Shown: positions 55,723 to 64,000, counted from the first letter of the stretch. The stretch: 64,000 nt of DNA from JACVRW01 sp963728495 (GCA_963728495.1 CAVSKI010000011.1:744001-808000), one strand, 5' to 3'. Notes: generated by a model from the letters alone, not told the origin. Program-made: numbers and translations.

Positions 55723-56573
55723 CGACCCGCCTTGGCCACGACCTGCTCGGCCTGCTTGCGGCTCGCCTCGTCGATCATCTCGCCGTCGAGCTCGACCGCC
55801 CCGCGCGCCCCCTCGGACTCGGCTTCGGCCAACACGGCGAGTATCGCCCGCGCTCGTTCCAGCTCGGCGTCGCCGGGGGTGAACGTGTCGTTGATCACCG
55901 GCAGCTGGCTCGGGTGGATGGCCCACTTGCCGTCGTATCCGAGGTCGCGCACATGCTCCGCCCATCCGCGCAGGCCGTTCTCGTCGGCGATGGCCAGATA
56001 GGGACCGTCGATCGCGTCGATTCCGGCGGCGCGGGCGGCCACCAGCACGCCCTCCTGGGCGTAGAGCCAGCGCTCGGCGGCCTGCTCGGGATTCGCACGC
56101 CCGAGCGAGGCCGCGAGGTCCGCATAGCCCAGGATCAGCCCCGAAAGCCGCGGGGACGCGGTGGCGATCTCCGCAACGCCCAGTAGCCCCGCCGCTGTCT
56201 CCACCAGCGCCTGGACGCCCACGGCAGCGCCGTGCTCGCCGAGCAGTCGCTCGACCTCGAGAACGTCCTCCGCCCGCTCCACCTTCGGCACGACGAGTGA
56301 GTCGACCGCCGCCCCGGCACGCTCAACGAGGGCGTGCACGTCATCGCGGCACCACGGGCTGTCGAGCGCGTTTACGCGCACCGCCACACGGCCGTGCTCG
56401 AGGCGGCCATCCGCGAGGATGCCGCACACCAGCTCGCGGGCCTGCGCCTTGGCGCCTGCCGCGACCGAATCCTCGAGGTCGATCACGATCTCGTCTGCCC
56501 CGAGGCCGGCCGCCTTCACGAGCATCTTCTCGGACGACCCGGGGACCGACAGGCATGAACGCCGGACGCTCAT
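55719..56573 (-). CDS. CitE-like HpcH/HpaI-family CoA ester lyase
   Basis: 284 residues. RSCLSVPGSSEKMLVKAAG, DEIVIDLEDSVAAGAKAQAR (Mg-binding Glu/Asp), VRVNALDSPW, VVPKVERAED, ALVETAAGLLGVAEI and GYADLAASLG are the family motifs, followed by GKWAIHPSQLPVINDTFTP. Members cleave or form malyl-, methylmalyl- or citramalyl-CoA. Together with the CoA transferase and hydratase genes downstream, (S)-citramalyl-CoA or methylmalyl-CoA lyase activity is plausible. At 284 residues it is shorter than Chloroflexus Mcl and nearer free-standing CitE proteins. Confidence 0.87.
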   Translation of the reverse strand: MSVRRSCLSVPGSSEKMLVKAAGLGADEIVIDLEDSVAAGAKAQARELVCGILADGRLEHGRVAVRVNALDSPWCRDDVHALVERAGAAVDSLVVPKVERAEDVLEVERLLGEHGAAVGVQALVETAAGLLGVAEIATASPRLSGLILGYADLAASLGRANPEQAAERWLYAQEGVLVAARAAGIDAIDGPYLAIADENGLRGWAEHVRDLGYDGKWAIHPSQLPVINDTFTPGDAELERARAILAVLAEAESEGARGAVELDGEMIDEASRKQAEQVVAKAGR

Positions 56574-56606
56574 CCGAGGGACCCTAGTCCAGGTACGCCA
56601 CGGCGA

Positions 56607-57737
56607 TCAACGTCGCGTGGGCGCGAGCGCCTCCGCGATCACCTCTCCCAGAGCCTCCACCACCTGCTCCACCTCGGCCTCGCTCAGCTCGGGAAAGAAC
56701 GGCAGCGCCAGCGAGCGGCGGGCGACCTCCTCGCACACCGGAAACTCGCCCTCGCGGTGGCCGAAGCGCTCGCGGTAGAAGCTCATCAGATGGATCGCCG
56801 GCAGGTAGGGCTTGGTGTCCACGCCGCGCGCCCTCATCGCCACCACGGCCTCGTCGCGGTCTACACCCGGTGGGAGCTGGACGACGTAGACGAACCAGGA
56901 ACGGCGGTCCCCGCCCTCGTCGGGACACGGCAGGACCAGGTCGTCCACCCCGCTCAGCGCCTCGGTGTAGAGCGCGGCCACTCGAGCACGCTCGGCGAGC
57001 AGCTCGTCCAGGCGCGCGAGCTGGGCGATTCCGAGCGCGCAGGAGAGCTCGTCGAGTCGGTAGTTGAACCCTAGGCGATCGTGGTCGAGCCAGCCCATGT
57101 CGGGCGCCCGCCCCTGGTTTCGCTCCGAATCGATGCGCTGCTTGGTCGCCTCGTCGGGACACACCACGGCGCCCCCCTCCCCCGTGGTGAGCTGCTTGTT
57201 GGGGTAGAACCCGAACACGGCCAGGTTGCCGCGCGCGCCCACCTGGACGCCGTCGGCGTGCGTGGCGCCCAGCGCCTCGCAGGTGTCCTCGACGACCCAG
57301 AGGCCGCGCTCTGCGGCCAGCCGCTCGAAACCCGGCATGTCAGCGGGGTAGCCGAATATGTGCACCGGCAGCAGGCCGGTGGTCCGCGTCGATACCGCCG
57401 CCTCGGCCGCCCCGGGCTCGATGTTCAGCGTGCGCGGGTCGATGTCGCAGAACACCGGAGTCGCGCGCTCGTAGAGCACGCAGTTGGCCGACGCGACGAA
57501 GCTGAACGGAGTGGTGATCACCTCGTCGCCGGCCTCGACGCCGGCGGCTCGCACCGCCAGGTGCAGCCCCGCCGTGCCGCTCGAGACCGCTGACAGGTGC
57601 GAGACGCCGAGCCGTTGCGCCAGCGCGCTCTCGAACTCGGGCAGCCGTGGCCCCAGCGCCAGCCGGGCGGAACGCAGGGTGTCCAGCACGAGGGCGGCCT
57701 CCCGCTCGGAGAGCGAAGGCTTCGCCAGCGGGATCAC
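56607..57737 (-). CDS. DegT/DnrJ/EryC1/StrS-family PLP aminotransferase
   Basis: 376 residues from GTG 57737, which overlaps the cimA stop by 4 bases. VIPLAKPSLSEREAALVLD start, SSGTAGLHLAVRA, EDTCEALGATHA, and the PLP Lys in FGFYPNKQLTTGEGG. GFNYRLDELSCALGIAQL is the family block. Such enzymes transaminate nucleotide-linked keto-sugars in glycan synthesis. No sugar gene is next to it, so its link to the branched-chain genes is unexplained. Confidence 0.9.
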   Translation of the reverse strand: MIPLAKPSLSEREAALVLDTLRSARLALGPRLPEFESALAQRLGVSHLSAVSSGTAGLHLAVRAAGVEAGDEVITTPFSFVASANCVLYERATPVFCDIDPRTLNIEPGAAEAAVSTRTTGLLPVHIFGYPADMPGFERLAAERGLWVVEDTCEALGATHADGVQVGARGNLAVFGFYPNKQLTTGEGGAVVCPDEATKQRIDSERNQGRAPDMGWLDHDRLGFNYRLDELSCALGIAQLARLDELLAERARVAALYTEALSGVDDLVLPCPDEGGDRRSWFVYVVQLPPGVDRDEAVVAMRARGVDTKPYLPAIHLMSFYRERFGHREGEFPVCEEVARRSLALPFFPELSEAEVEQVVEALGEVIAEALAPTRR

Positions 57738-59317
57738 GTGGCCGACGCGGCCCCGGCCCTCGAGCCGGGCCGGCGACCGGGCAGCATCCCCGCCTCGAGC
57801 GAGTCGACGAGGGCGTCCCAGCTCGACTCGATGATGTTCTCCGAAACTCCGATGGCGCCCCAGGTATCCGATCCGTCGCTGGCGTCGAGCAGAACCCGTG
57901 TGACCGCTCCGGTGCCCTTGGTCTCGTCGAGTATGCGCACCTTGAAGTTCACGAGCTGGATCTCGCGCAGGTGCGGGTAGCGTTCGCCGATGGCGTCGCG
58001 GAGCGCCTTGTCGAGCGCGTGCACCGGGCCGTTGCCCTCCGCCGTGCGCACGTAGCGCTCGCCGTCCACCCAGATCTTGATCGTGGCCTCGGTCTCCACG
58101 CGCCCGTCGGCGCGCTTTTCGACGATCGCGCGCCATGACTCCAGGCGAAACAGCGGCTCGTACTCACCCGTCTCCTTGCGGATCAGCAGGTCGAAGGAGC
58201 CGTCCGCGGCCTCGAACTGGTAGCCGCGGTTCTCGAGCTCCTTCACGCGCTCGACCACGCGGGCGGCGGTCTCGGCGTCCACGCCGGTGCGTGCCTGGAC
58301 CGTGCCCTTGCCGGAGAGCTCTGACACCAGCACGCGGCGGTCGGCGCCCACGTCGGCGGGGTCGATGTGCTCGAAGGTGCGGGCATCCCGGTTGATCCCG
58401 GCCACGTGCATGCCGCCCTTGTGCGCGAACGCGTTGGCTCCGACGTACGGCTTGTTGGGGTTCGGGGTGACGTTGCACAACTCGTCCACTAGGTGCGATA
58501 CCTCGGTCAGCCGTTGCAGGCGGGCCGAGCCAAGGCAGGTTCGGCCCATCTTGAGCTCGAGCGTTGGCACGATCGTGATCAGGTCGGCATTGCCGCAGCG
58601 CTCGCCGTACCCGTTCATCGTTCCCTGCACGAGGCTCGCGCCGGCCTCCACCGCCACCAGCGCGTTGGCCACCCCACAGCCCGCATCGTCGTGGGTGTGG
58701 ATGCCTATCTCCGCGTCGAGCTCGGCCACCACTCGCGCGGTTGCCTCCGCGACCTGGCCGGGCAGCGACGAGCCGTTCGTGTCGCAGATCGTCACGTTCT
58801 CCGCCCCGGCGTCGGCGGCGGCCCGCAGGCAGCGCAGCGCGTAGTCGGGGTTGTCTCGATAGCCGTCGAAGAAGTGCTCGGCGTCATAGATCACACGCTT
58901 GCCTTGCGCCGCGAGGAACGCGACCGAGTCGGCGATCATGCGCAGGTTCTCCTCCGGATCGACGTGGGTGACCTTGTCCAAGTGCAGCGACCAGGTCTTG
59001 CCCACGAGCGTGCATACCGGCGCAAAGGAATCGGCCAGCAACCGCAGCGACGGGTCGTCCTCGGCCGCCACGTCGCGCCGGCGGGTCATGCCGAAGGCCA
59101 CCACCTCGGAGGTCTCGAAGCTCTCGCCCGCCAGCAGGTCGAAGAGGGCCACCTCCTTGGGGTTGGATGCCGGGAAGCCCGCCTCGATCAGGTGCACGCC
59201 GAGCGAGTCGAGCGCGTGCGCCACGCGCACCTTCTCGTCGGCCGACAGCGACATCCCCTCACCCTGCATGCCATCCCGCAAGGTGGTGTCGTACACCGAT
59301 ATCAGCCGGGGGCTCAC
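57734..59317 (-). CDS. cimA: Citramalate synthase (CimA-type alpha-isopropylmalate synthase family)
   Basis: 527 residues from GTG 59317. LISVYDTTLRDGMQGEG with catalytic Arg-Asp, EAGFPASNPKEVALF, VIYDAEHFFDGY, GIHTHDDAGCGVANAL and FAHKGGMHVAGI, then the LeuA regulatory dimer domain. The YDAEHFFDG and VAG-I sequences point to citramalate synthase (pyruvate plus acetyl-CoA) rather than isopropylmalate synthase. The frame continues to ATG 59395 through the palindromic repeat; GTG 59317 leaves the repeat outside the gene. Followed by degT, preceded by ilvE. Confidence 0.88.
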   Translation of the reverse strand: MSPRLISVYDTTLRDGMQGEGMSLSADEKVRVAHALDSLGVHLIEAGFPASNPKEVALFDLLAGESFETSEVVAFGMTRRRDVAAEDDPSLRLLADSFAPVCTLVGKTWSLHLDKVTHVDPEENLRMIADSVAFLAAQGKRVIYDAEHFFDGYRDNPDYALRCLRAAADAGAENVTICDTNGSSLPGQVAEATARVVAELDAEIGIHTHDDAGCGVANALVAVEAGASLVQGTMNGYGERCGNADLITIVPTLELKMGRTCLGSARLQRLTEVSHLVDELCNVTPNPNKPYVGANAFAHKGGMHVAGINRDARTFEHIDPADVGADRRVLVSELSGKGTVQARTGVDAETAARVVERVKELENRGYQFEAADGSFDLLIRKETGEYEPLFRLESWRAIVEKRADGRVETEATIKIWVDGERYVRTAEGNGPVHALDKALRDAIGERYPHLREIQLVNFKVRILDETKGTGAVTRVLLDASDGSDTWGAIGVSENIIESSWDALVDSLEAGMLPGRRPGSRAGAASAT

Positions 59318-59318
59318 G

Positions 59319-59364
59319 CCAACCCTGCCCGAAGCAGCCGGCTCGGCCGGCTGCGCAGGGTTGG
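59319..59364 (-). repeat. Dispersed palindromic repeat, best copy, at the cimA start
   Basis: 46 bases forming one long hairpin: outer arms CCAACCCTGC/GCAGGGTTGG (10 bp), then CCGAA on one side, inner arms GCAGCCGGC/GCCGGCTGC (9 bp), loop TCG. It ends one base before the GTG 59317 of cimA, between ilvE and cimA. Copies at 40439-40473 and (eroded) 2761-2795. Confidence 0.85.
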
Positions 59365-59399
59365 GCCTCCCCAGTGGTTCCTGGCCGGTCGCCATGGGT

Positions 59400-60332
59400 T
59401 CATGTTTCCGACGGAACCGGCACCAGATCCAGCCAATCGGCGTACTGCGCCGCCCGGCCGTGCAGGGCATCGTCGAAGACCTGCTGGATCTCGCGCGTGA
59501 TCGGCCCCGGCGTGCCGTCGCCGATGGCGATGTCGTCGATCTCGCGCATCGGGGTCAGCTCGGCCGCCGTGCCGGTGAGGAACACCTCGTCGGCGAGAGC
59601 CAGCTCGGCCCGCGCCACGTCGCGCTCGATCAGCTCGTAGCCGAGGTCGCGGGCGATCTGCATGCACGACTTGCGGTTGATGCCGTCGAGGATCGACGCG
59701 GTCTGCGGCGGCGTGACGATGCTGCCGTCCTTGACCACGAACACGTTCTCGCCCGTGCCCTCGCAGACGTTGCCCTTGTCGTCGAGCAGGATGCCCTCCT
59801 CGTAGCCCGCCTTTACGGACTCGATCTTGGCCAGCACGGAGTTGAGGTACTGGCCGGAGGCCTTCGACTGGGGGATCAGCGAGTCGGGGGAGATGCGCCG
59901 CCAGGACGACACGCGGCCGCGCACGCCGTTGCGCTTGCCGTCCTCACCCAGGTAGGCGCCCCACTCCCACACGGCAACCATGGCCTCCACCGGATTCTCG
60001 AGCGGGTTGAGCCCCATCGGCCCGTAGCCGCGCCACACGAGCGGGCGGATGTAGCAGCTCTTGAAGCCGTTGCGCGCGATCAGCTCGTGCGTGGCCTCGC
60101 GCAACTGCTGCTTTTCGAAGGGCAGGTCCATGTAGTAGAGCTTGCAGGAGTTCTCGAGGCGGTCGAGATGGTCTTGGTGGCGGAAGATGGCGCTGCCGCG
60201 CTCGGTTTCGTATGCGCGTATGCCCTCGAACACGCCGGTTCCGTAGTGCATGGCGTGCGTGAGTACGTGTACCTTCGCGTCCTCCCAGGCGACGAACTCT
60301 CCGTTCAGCCAAATGAGGTCAGCGGTGTTCAC
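59400..60332 (-). CDS. ilvE: Branched-chain amino acid aminotransferase
   Basis: 310 residues, class IV PLP enzyme. LIWLNGEFVAWEDAKVHVLTH, HYGTGVFEGIRAYET, YIRPLVWRGYGPMGLNP, PLP Lys in PQSKASGQYLNSVLAK, and LDGINRKSCMQIARDLGYE. It transfers the last amino group in Leu, Ile and Val synthesis. Neighbours leuB, leuCD and cimA fit this job. ATG start, 9 bases after the leuB stop. Confidence 0.95.
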   Translation of the reverse strand: MNTADLIWLNGEFVAWEDAKVHVLTHAMHYGTGVFEGIRAYETERGSAIFRHQDHLDRLENSCKLYYMDLPFEKQQLREATHELIARNGFKSCYIRPLVWRGYGPMGLNPLENPVEAMVAVWEWGAYLGEDGKRNGVRGRVSSWRRISPDSLIPQSKASGQYLNSVLAKIESVKAGYEEGILLDDKGNVCEGTGENVFVVKDGSIVTPPQTASILDGINRKSCMQIARDLGYELIERDVARAELALADEVFLTGTAAELTPMREIDDIAIGDGTPGPITREIQQVFDDALHGRAAQYADWLDLVPVPSET

Positions 60333-60341
60333 GTACTGCTC

Positions 60342-61364
60342 CTAGAGGTTGGCGAGAACCGCCCGGGTGGCGGCCTCTGTCGTTGCGTCGCCGCCGAGGT
60401 CCGCAGTGCGGAGGCCGTCCCCGAGCGCGCGATCGACGGCCGATTCTAGGGCAGACGCCTCGTTCTCCATAGCCAATCCGTGGCGCAGCATGAGCGCGAC
60501 CGAACCGAACATCGCCAGGGGATTCGCCGTGCCGCTGCCCGCGATGTCGGGTGCGGTTCCGTGCACCGGCTCGAACAGTCCCGGCCCCGAGCCGTCGCCC
60601 AGCGATGCGCTCGGCAGCATGCCCAGCGATCCGGTGAGCATGGCGGCCTCGTCGCTGAGGATGTCGCCGAACATGTTCTCGGTGAGAATCACGTCGAACT
60701 CGGCCGGGTGCGAGACAAGCTGCATGGCGGCGTTGTCGACCAGCATGTGATCGACCGGGGTGCTCTCGCCCTCGGCCATGCGCTCCACCGTCTTTCGCCA
60801 CAGGCGCGAGGTCTCGAGGACGTTCGCCTTGTCGACGCTCGTGACCTTCGTGCGGGCCAGCTCGAACGCCACGCGCGCGATGCGCTCAATCTCCCCCACG
60901 GAGTAGACGCAGGTGTCGTGTGCGGTGTCGCCGTCGAGGCCGCGGTCGCCGAAGTAGATCCCACCCGTGAGCTCGCGCACCACGAGCAGATCAGTGCCCT
61001 CGATCCGCTCGCGCTTGAGCGGGCTGGCATCAAGCAACGCCGGGCTCGGGCGGACCGGGCGCAGGTTGGCGAACAGGCCCAGGCCCTTGCGCAGGCGGAG
61101 CAGCCCCTGCTCGGGACGCGGCTTGCCGGGATCCGTGGTGTCCCACTTGGGCCCGCCGACGGCGGCAAGCAGCACGGCGTCCGCACCACGGCAGGCGTCG
61201 AGCACCTCGTCGGTCAGCGCCGTGCCGTGTTCGTCGATCGAGGCACCGCCCACCAACTCGTCTTCGAGCTCGAAGTCGCCCAGCTCGGCGAGCACGGCCC
61301 GCGCCGCGTCCATGATCTCGGGGCCGATGCCGTCACCGGGCAGCGTGACTATTCGGCTGCTCAC
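60342..61364 (-). CDS. leuB: 3-isopropylmalate dehydrogenase
   Basis: 340 residues from GTG 61364, overlapping the methyltransferase stop by 4 bases. RIVTLPGDGIGPEIMDAAR, AAVGGPKWDTTDPGKPRPEQG, LLVVRELTGGIYFGDRG, DKANVLETSRLWRKTV and PVHGTAPDIAGSGTANPLAM are all diagnostic. Also serves as methylmalate dehydrogenase in the citramalate route to isoleucine. The longer frame upstream is the methyltransferase read out of frame. Confidence 0.97.
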   Translation of the reverse strand: MSSRIVTLPGDGIGPEIMDAARAVLAELGDFELEDELVGGASIDEHGTALTDEVLDACRGADAVLLAAVGGPKWDTTDPGKPRPEQGLLRLRKGLGLFANLRPVRPSPALLDASPLKRERIEGTDLLVVRELTGGIYFGDRGLDGDTAHDTCVYSVGEIERIARVAFELARTKVTSVDKANVLETSRLWRKTVERMAEGESTPVDHMLVDNAAMQLVSHPAEFDVILTENMFGDILSDEAAMLTGSLGMLPSASLGDGSGPGLFEPVHGTAPDIAGSGTANPLAMFGSVALMLRHGLAMENEASALESAVDRALGDGLRTADLGGDATTEAATRAVLANL

Positions 61365-62107
61365 GCCGGCCGCCGGGCGTTGATGTTCAGCCGCACGTAG
61401 TCGAGCTCGTCGCCCGAGCGGGCGAGCACCGCCCGCACATAGTCGTCGCGCAGCACGTCGGGCAGCTGCTCGAGGTGGTAGCCCAGGCAGATCGTGCGCA
61501 GGTAGTCCTCGGGGTCCTCGGGCGATATCGGGCGCGGCTCGAGCCACGTTTCCACTCCCTCGAAGCCGGCGCGCTCCAGTCGCGTGGCGGTCTCCATAGG
61601 GCCGGCGAAGTTCCAGGGTCCGGCCCACCCGGCCAGAAACTCGGCGTAGGGGGCGGTGGCCCCCACGGCGCGCGCCGCCTCGTGGAAGCGTTCGATGTTG
61701 CCCTCTCCCCCGCACTGGGCCCCGAGGCGGCCGCCCGGGCGCAACGCCGCGAACAAACGCGCGAAGAGACGGTCGTGGTCGGCGACCCAGTGGAAGACCG
61801 CGCTCGAGAAGACCGCGTCGACCTCGCTTTCGAGCGCGAGCTCGGTCAGGTCGGACTGGAACACCCTCGCGCGTCCATTCAACGCCTCGCGCGCGTGCCC
61901 GACCATCGAGGCCGCCTGGTCCACCGCGATCACATGGCCCCGCGGGAGGCGCTCGAGCAGCATCAGGGTCACGTTGCCCGAGCCGCAACCCGCGTCGAGC
62001 ACCGTCTCGTCCCCGCTCAGGTCGAGGCGGTCGAGCACAGTGGTGGCCAACTCCTCCAGCGGCCTCGATACGCGGTCGTAGGTGACCGCGTCCCAGTCGC
62101 GGTTCAT
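61361..62107 (-). CDS. Class I SAM-dependent methyltransferase (trans-aconitate methyltransferase-like)
   Basis: 248 residues from ATG 62107. VLDAGCGSGNVTLMLLERL is the SAM motif, followed by VIAVDQAASMV, FSSAVFHWVADHDRLFARL and ALRPGGRLGAQCGG. The layout resembles Tam, which methylates trans-aconitate, a by-product of aconitase-type enzymes. Placed between leuD and leuB with 4-base overlaps on both sides. A clearing role for isopropylmalate-isomerase by-products is a reasonable guess. Confidence 0.88.
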   Translation of the reverse strand: MNRDWDAVTYDRVSRPLEELATTVLDRLDLSGDETVLDAGCGSGNVTLMLLERLPRGHVIAVDQAASMVGHAREALNGRARVFQSDLTELALESEVDAVFSSAVFHWVADHDRLFARLFAALRPGGRLGAQCGGEGNIERFHEAARAVGATAPYAEFLAGWAGPWNFAGPMETATRLERAGFEGVETWLEPRPISPEDPEDYLRTICLGYHLEQLPDVLRDDYVRAVLARSGDELDYVRLNINARRPA

Positions 62108-62667
62108 GTGAGCGCCGTGGTCACCGGGCCGGAGCGCTCTCGCGCCGCCTCGTAATCGTCGATCGCGTGCTGCTGCTGGAGGGTCACGCCGATGTCGTCG
62201 AGACCCTCGAGCAGGCGGCGGGCGATCTCCGGGTCGATGTCGAAGCCCACCTGCCGCCCCGCGAACGACACCTCCTGCTCCTCCAGGTCGATGCGGGCGT
62301 GGCCGGCGTCCATCAGGGCCTTCACGTCCACCTCGGGAAGGGTGACCGGCAGCAATCCGATCTTCGTGCAGTTCGAGTAGAAGATGTCGGCGAAGCTCGG
62401 CGCCACCACCGCCCTGAAGCCGTAGTCCTCCAGGGCCCAGGGGGCGTGCTCGCGCGACGAGCCACAGCCGAAGTTGCGCCCCGCGGCCAGGATCGGGTTG
62501 GACGGGAGGTCCCATCCCGGCTCCTTGGACCAGTCGTGAAAGAGGAACTCGCCGAAGCCGGTGCGCTCCACTCGCTTAAGGAACTGCTTGGGGATGATCT
62601 GGTCGGTGTCGACGTCGTTTCGGTTGATCACCGAGACCGCGCCTTCGATCACGCTCACGGGCTCCAC
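62104..62667 (-). CDS. leuD: 3-isopropylmalate dehydratase small subunit
   Basis: 187 residues from GTG 62667, overlapping the leuC TAG by one base. INRNDVDTDQIIPKQFLKRV, RNFGCGSSREHAPWALEDYGF and FADIFYSNCTKIGLLPV are diagnostic. Partner of LeuC; the pair isomerises isopropylmalate and, in the citramalate route, citramalate. Confidence 0.96.
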   Translation of the reverse strand: MEPVSVIEGAVSVINRNDVDTDQIIPKQFLKRVERTGFGEFLFHDWSKEPGWDLPSNPILAAGRNFGCGSSREHAPWALEDYGFRAVVAPSFADIFYSNCTKIGLLPVTLPEVDVKALMDAGHARIDLEEQEVSFAGRQVGFDIDPEIARRLLEGLDDIGVTLQQQHAIDDYEAARERSGPVTTALT

Positions 62668-64000
62668 TAGCTCCACTCCCTGATGTCGACGAAGTGCCCT
62701 TCGATGGCCGCCGCGGCAGCCATCTTCGGGCTCACGAGGTGAGATCGCGCGCCGCGGCCCTGGCGTCCCTCGAAGTTGCGGTTCGAGGTCGAGGCCACGC
62801 GCTCGCCGGGCGCCGCGATGTCCGGGTTCATGCCCAGGCACATCGAGCAGCCGGCCGAGCGCCAGTCGAAGCCGGCGGCGCGAAACACCTCGTCGAGGCC
62901 CTCGCTCTCGGCCTGTTCCTTGACCTGCGACGAGCCTGGCACGACCATCGCGTCGACCGAGGTGGCCACGCGGCGACCGCGCACCATCTCGGCCGCCTCG
63001 CGAAGGTCGCCGATGCGGGAGTTGGTGCAGGAGCCGATGAACACGCGGTCGAGGGCGATCTCCGCCATCGGCGTCCCGGCCTCGAGCGCCATGTACTCGA
63101 GCGCGCGCTGTTCGCCCTCGTCGCGCGGCTCGGGCACGGTGCGGGTCACGTCGGTGACCATCCCCGGCGTGGTTCCCCAGGTGACCTGCGGAGAGAGCTC
63201 GGAGGCGTCGATCACGACGTCCTTGTCGAAGTGGGCTCCCTCATCGGTGTGCAGTTCTCGCCAGGCCGCCAGCGGTAGCGGGTCGGGTGCCGCCTCGCGG
63301 CCCTCGATCCACTCGAAGGTGGTGTGGTCGGGGGCGATCATGCCCGCGCGCCCGCCGGCCTCGATCGTCATGTTGCAGACGGTCATGCGGCCCTCCATCG
63401 ACAGCGCCTCGATCGGCGGGCCCGAGTACTCGATCACGTGCCCGACCCCGCCGGACACGCCGATGCGCCCGATCGTGCCCAGGATGAGGTCCTTGGCGCT
63501 GACGCCGCTGCCGAGCTCGCCCTCGTAGCGGATGCGCATCGACAGCGGCTTGCGCTGCTGCAGCGTCTGGGTGGCGAGCACGTGCTCGACCTCGCTGGTG
63601 CCGATGCCGAAGGCCAGGGCTCCGAAGGCGCCGTGGGTCGAGGTGTGCGAATCGCCGCACACGATCGTCATGCCGGGCTGGGTCACGCCCAGCTCGGGCC
63701 CGATCACGTGCACGATGCCCTGGCGCTCGGACCCGATCGAGTAGATCGGCACGCCGAACTCCGCGCAGTTTCGCTCCAGGGTCTCCACCTGAACGCGCGA
63801 GAGCTGGTCACGAATCTGCTCTGCTCGGGTCGAGCCGTCGGTGGGCACGTTGTGGTCCGCCGTGGCCAGGGTGCGATCCGTGCGGCGCACCGGCCGGCCG
63901 GACAGCCGCAGCGACTCGAAGGCCTGCGGGGACGTGACCTCGTGCACGAGGTGCAGGTCGATGTACACCAGGCTCTCGGCGACCTCGTGGGCCTCCCAGA
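62667..64000 (-). CDS. leuC: 3-isopropylmalate dehydratase large subunit (5' end outside window)
   Basis: At least 444 residues; the frame is open to the window edge (WEAHEVAESL, then YIDLHLVHEVTSP), so the N-terminus lies beyond 64000. Iron-sulphur Cys residues are in FIGSCTNSRIGDLREA and SAGCSMCLGMN. CGDSHTSTHGAFGALAFGIG and RNFEGRQGRGARSHLVSP are conserved. First visible gene of the long minus-strand run. Confidence 0.96.
   Translation of the reverse strand, partial: WEAHEVAESLVYIDLHLVHEVTSPQAFESLRLSGRPVRRTDRTLATADHNVPTDGSTRAEQIRDQLSRVQVETLERNCAEFGVPIYSIGSERQGIVHVIGPELGVTQPGMTIVCGDSHTSTHGAFGALAFGIGTSEVEHVLATQTLQQRKPLSMRIRYEGELGSGVSAKDLILGTIGRIGVSGGVGHVIEYSGPPIEALSMEGRMTVCNMTIEAGGRAGMIAPDHTTFEWIEGREAAPDPLPLAAWRELHTDEGAHFDKDVVIDASELSPQVTWGTTPGMVTDVTRTVPEPRDEGEQRALEYMALEAGTPMAEIALDRVFIGSCTNSRIGDLREAAEMVRGRRVATSVDAMVVPGSSQVKEQAESEGLDEVFRAAGFDWRSAGCSMCLGMNPDIAAPGERVASTSNRNFEGRQGRGARSHLVSPKMAAAAAIEGHFVDIREWS

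Noticed and set aside
56607..58136. 509-residue version of the DegT-family gene
   Set aside because: The first 133 residues are cimA out of frame. GTG 57737, overlapping the cimA stop, gives the proper family N-terminus.

Overview
The window is 64 kb of high-GC bacterial chromosome. Frequent GTG/TTG starts, one- to four-base gene overlaps, SepF-based division genes, a short HisG with HisZ, and a C5-dibasic-acid CoA module suggest a deep-branching actinobacterium such as Thermoleophilia/Solirubrobacterales. That placement is inference; the 16S gene in the window would settle it.

Layout. 2-2668: a membrane GGDEF/HD-GYP protein and a NarL-type response regulator. 2898-8207 (minus): ispG, an acyl-CoA ligase, rseP and dxr. 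8229-15175: an accessory block holding a GAF/GGDEF protein, a flavin monooxygenase fused to an SCP2 domain, and a TIR-transmembrane-14xWD40 protein. 15202-19606 (minus): cdsA, uppS, frr, pyrH, tsf, rpsB. The block sits inside what is often one continuous rpsB-to-ispG cluster. 19744-24711 (minus): an M28 peptidase, then rluD, lspA, yggT, proC, a secreted protein and sepF. 24766-25985: a plus-strand alpha/beta hydrolase without the usual catalytic His, and about 400 non-coding bases. 25990-34034 (minus): yggS, pgeF, a CCA-type nucleotidyltransferase and hisF-A-H-B-D-G-Z, with hisZ split by a frameshift. 34047-41106: murA with Asp in place of the catalytic Cys, an HD protein, a phosphoesterase, an isocitrate-dehydrogenase-type enzyme, a DUF389 membrane protein, a thioesterase and small proteins. 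41112-46541 (minus): one rrn operon (16S-23S-5S) with no tRNA in its spacer, its likely promoter lying over the 3' end of tyrS. 46527-53458: tyrS, a class A penicillin-binding protein, mpg, argH, a GNAT and a methyltransferase. 53470-64000 (minus): leuC-leuD-methyltransferase-leuB-ilvE-cimA-degT-citE-maoC-caiB in one tightly packed run.

How the genes work together. The last run joins citramalate/isopropylmalate chain elongation and branched-chain transamination to three enzymes resembling the mesaconyl-CoA branch of the 3-hydroxypropionate bicycle (a CoA transferase very like Mct, an Mch-like double hotdog hydratase, a CitE-like lyase). The his genes form a nearly complete cluster lacking hisC and hisI/E here. 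The isoprenoid (dxr, ispG, uppS), lipid (cdsA) and translation (rpsB, tsf, frr) genes are ordinary housekeeping.

Most notable items: the TIR-WD40 protein, whose TIR domain extends upstream of any canonical start codon; the mct/mch/citE-like trio; two genes with reading-frame breaks (hisZ and the SCP2 fusion); the MurA Cys-to-Asp change; a dispersed palindromic repeat in three intergenic places; and repeated hairpins in the rrn leader and spacer.
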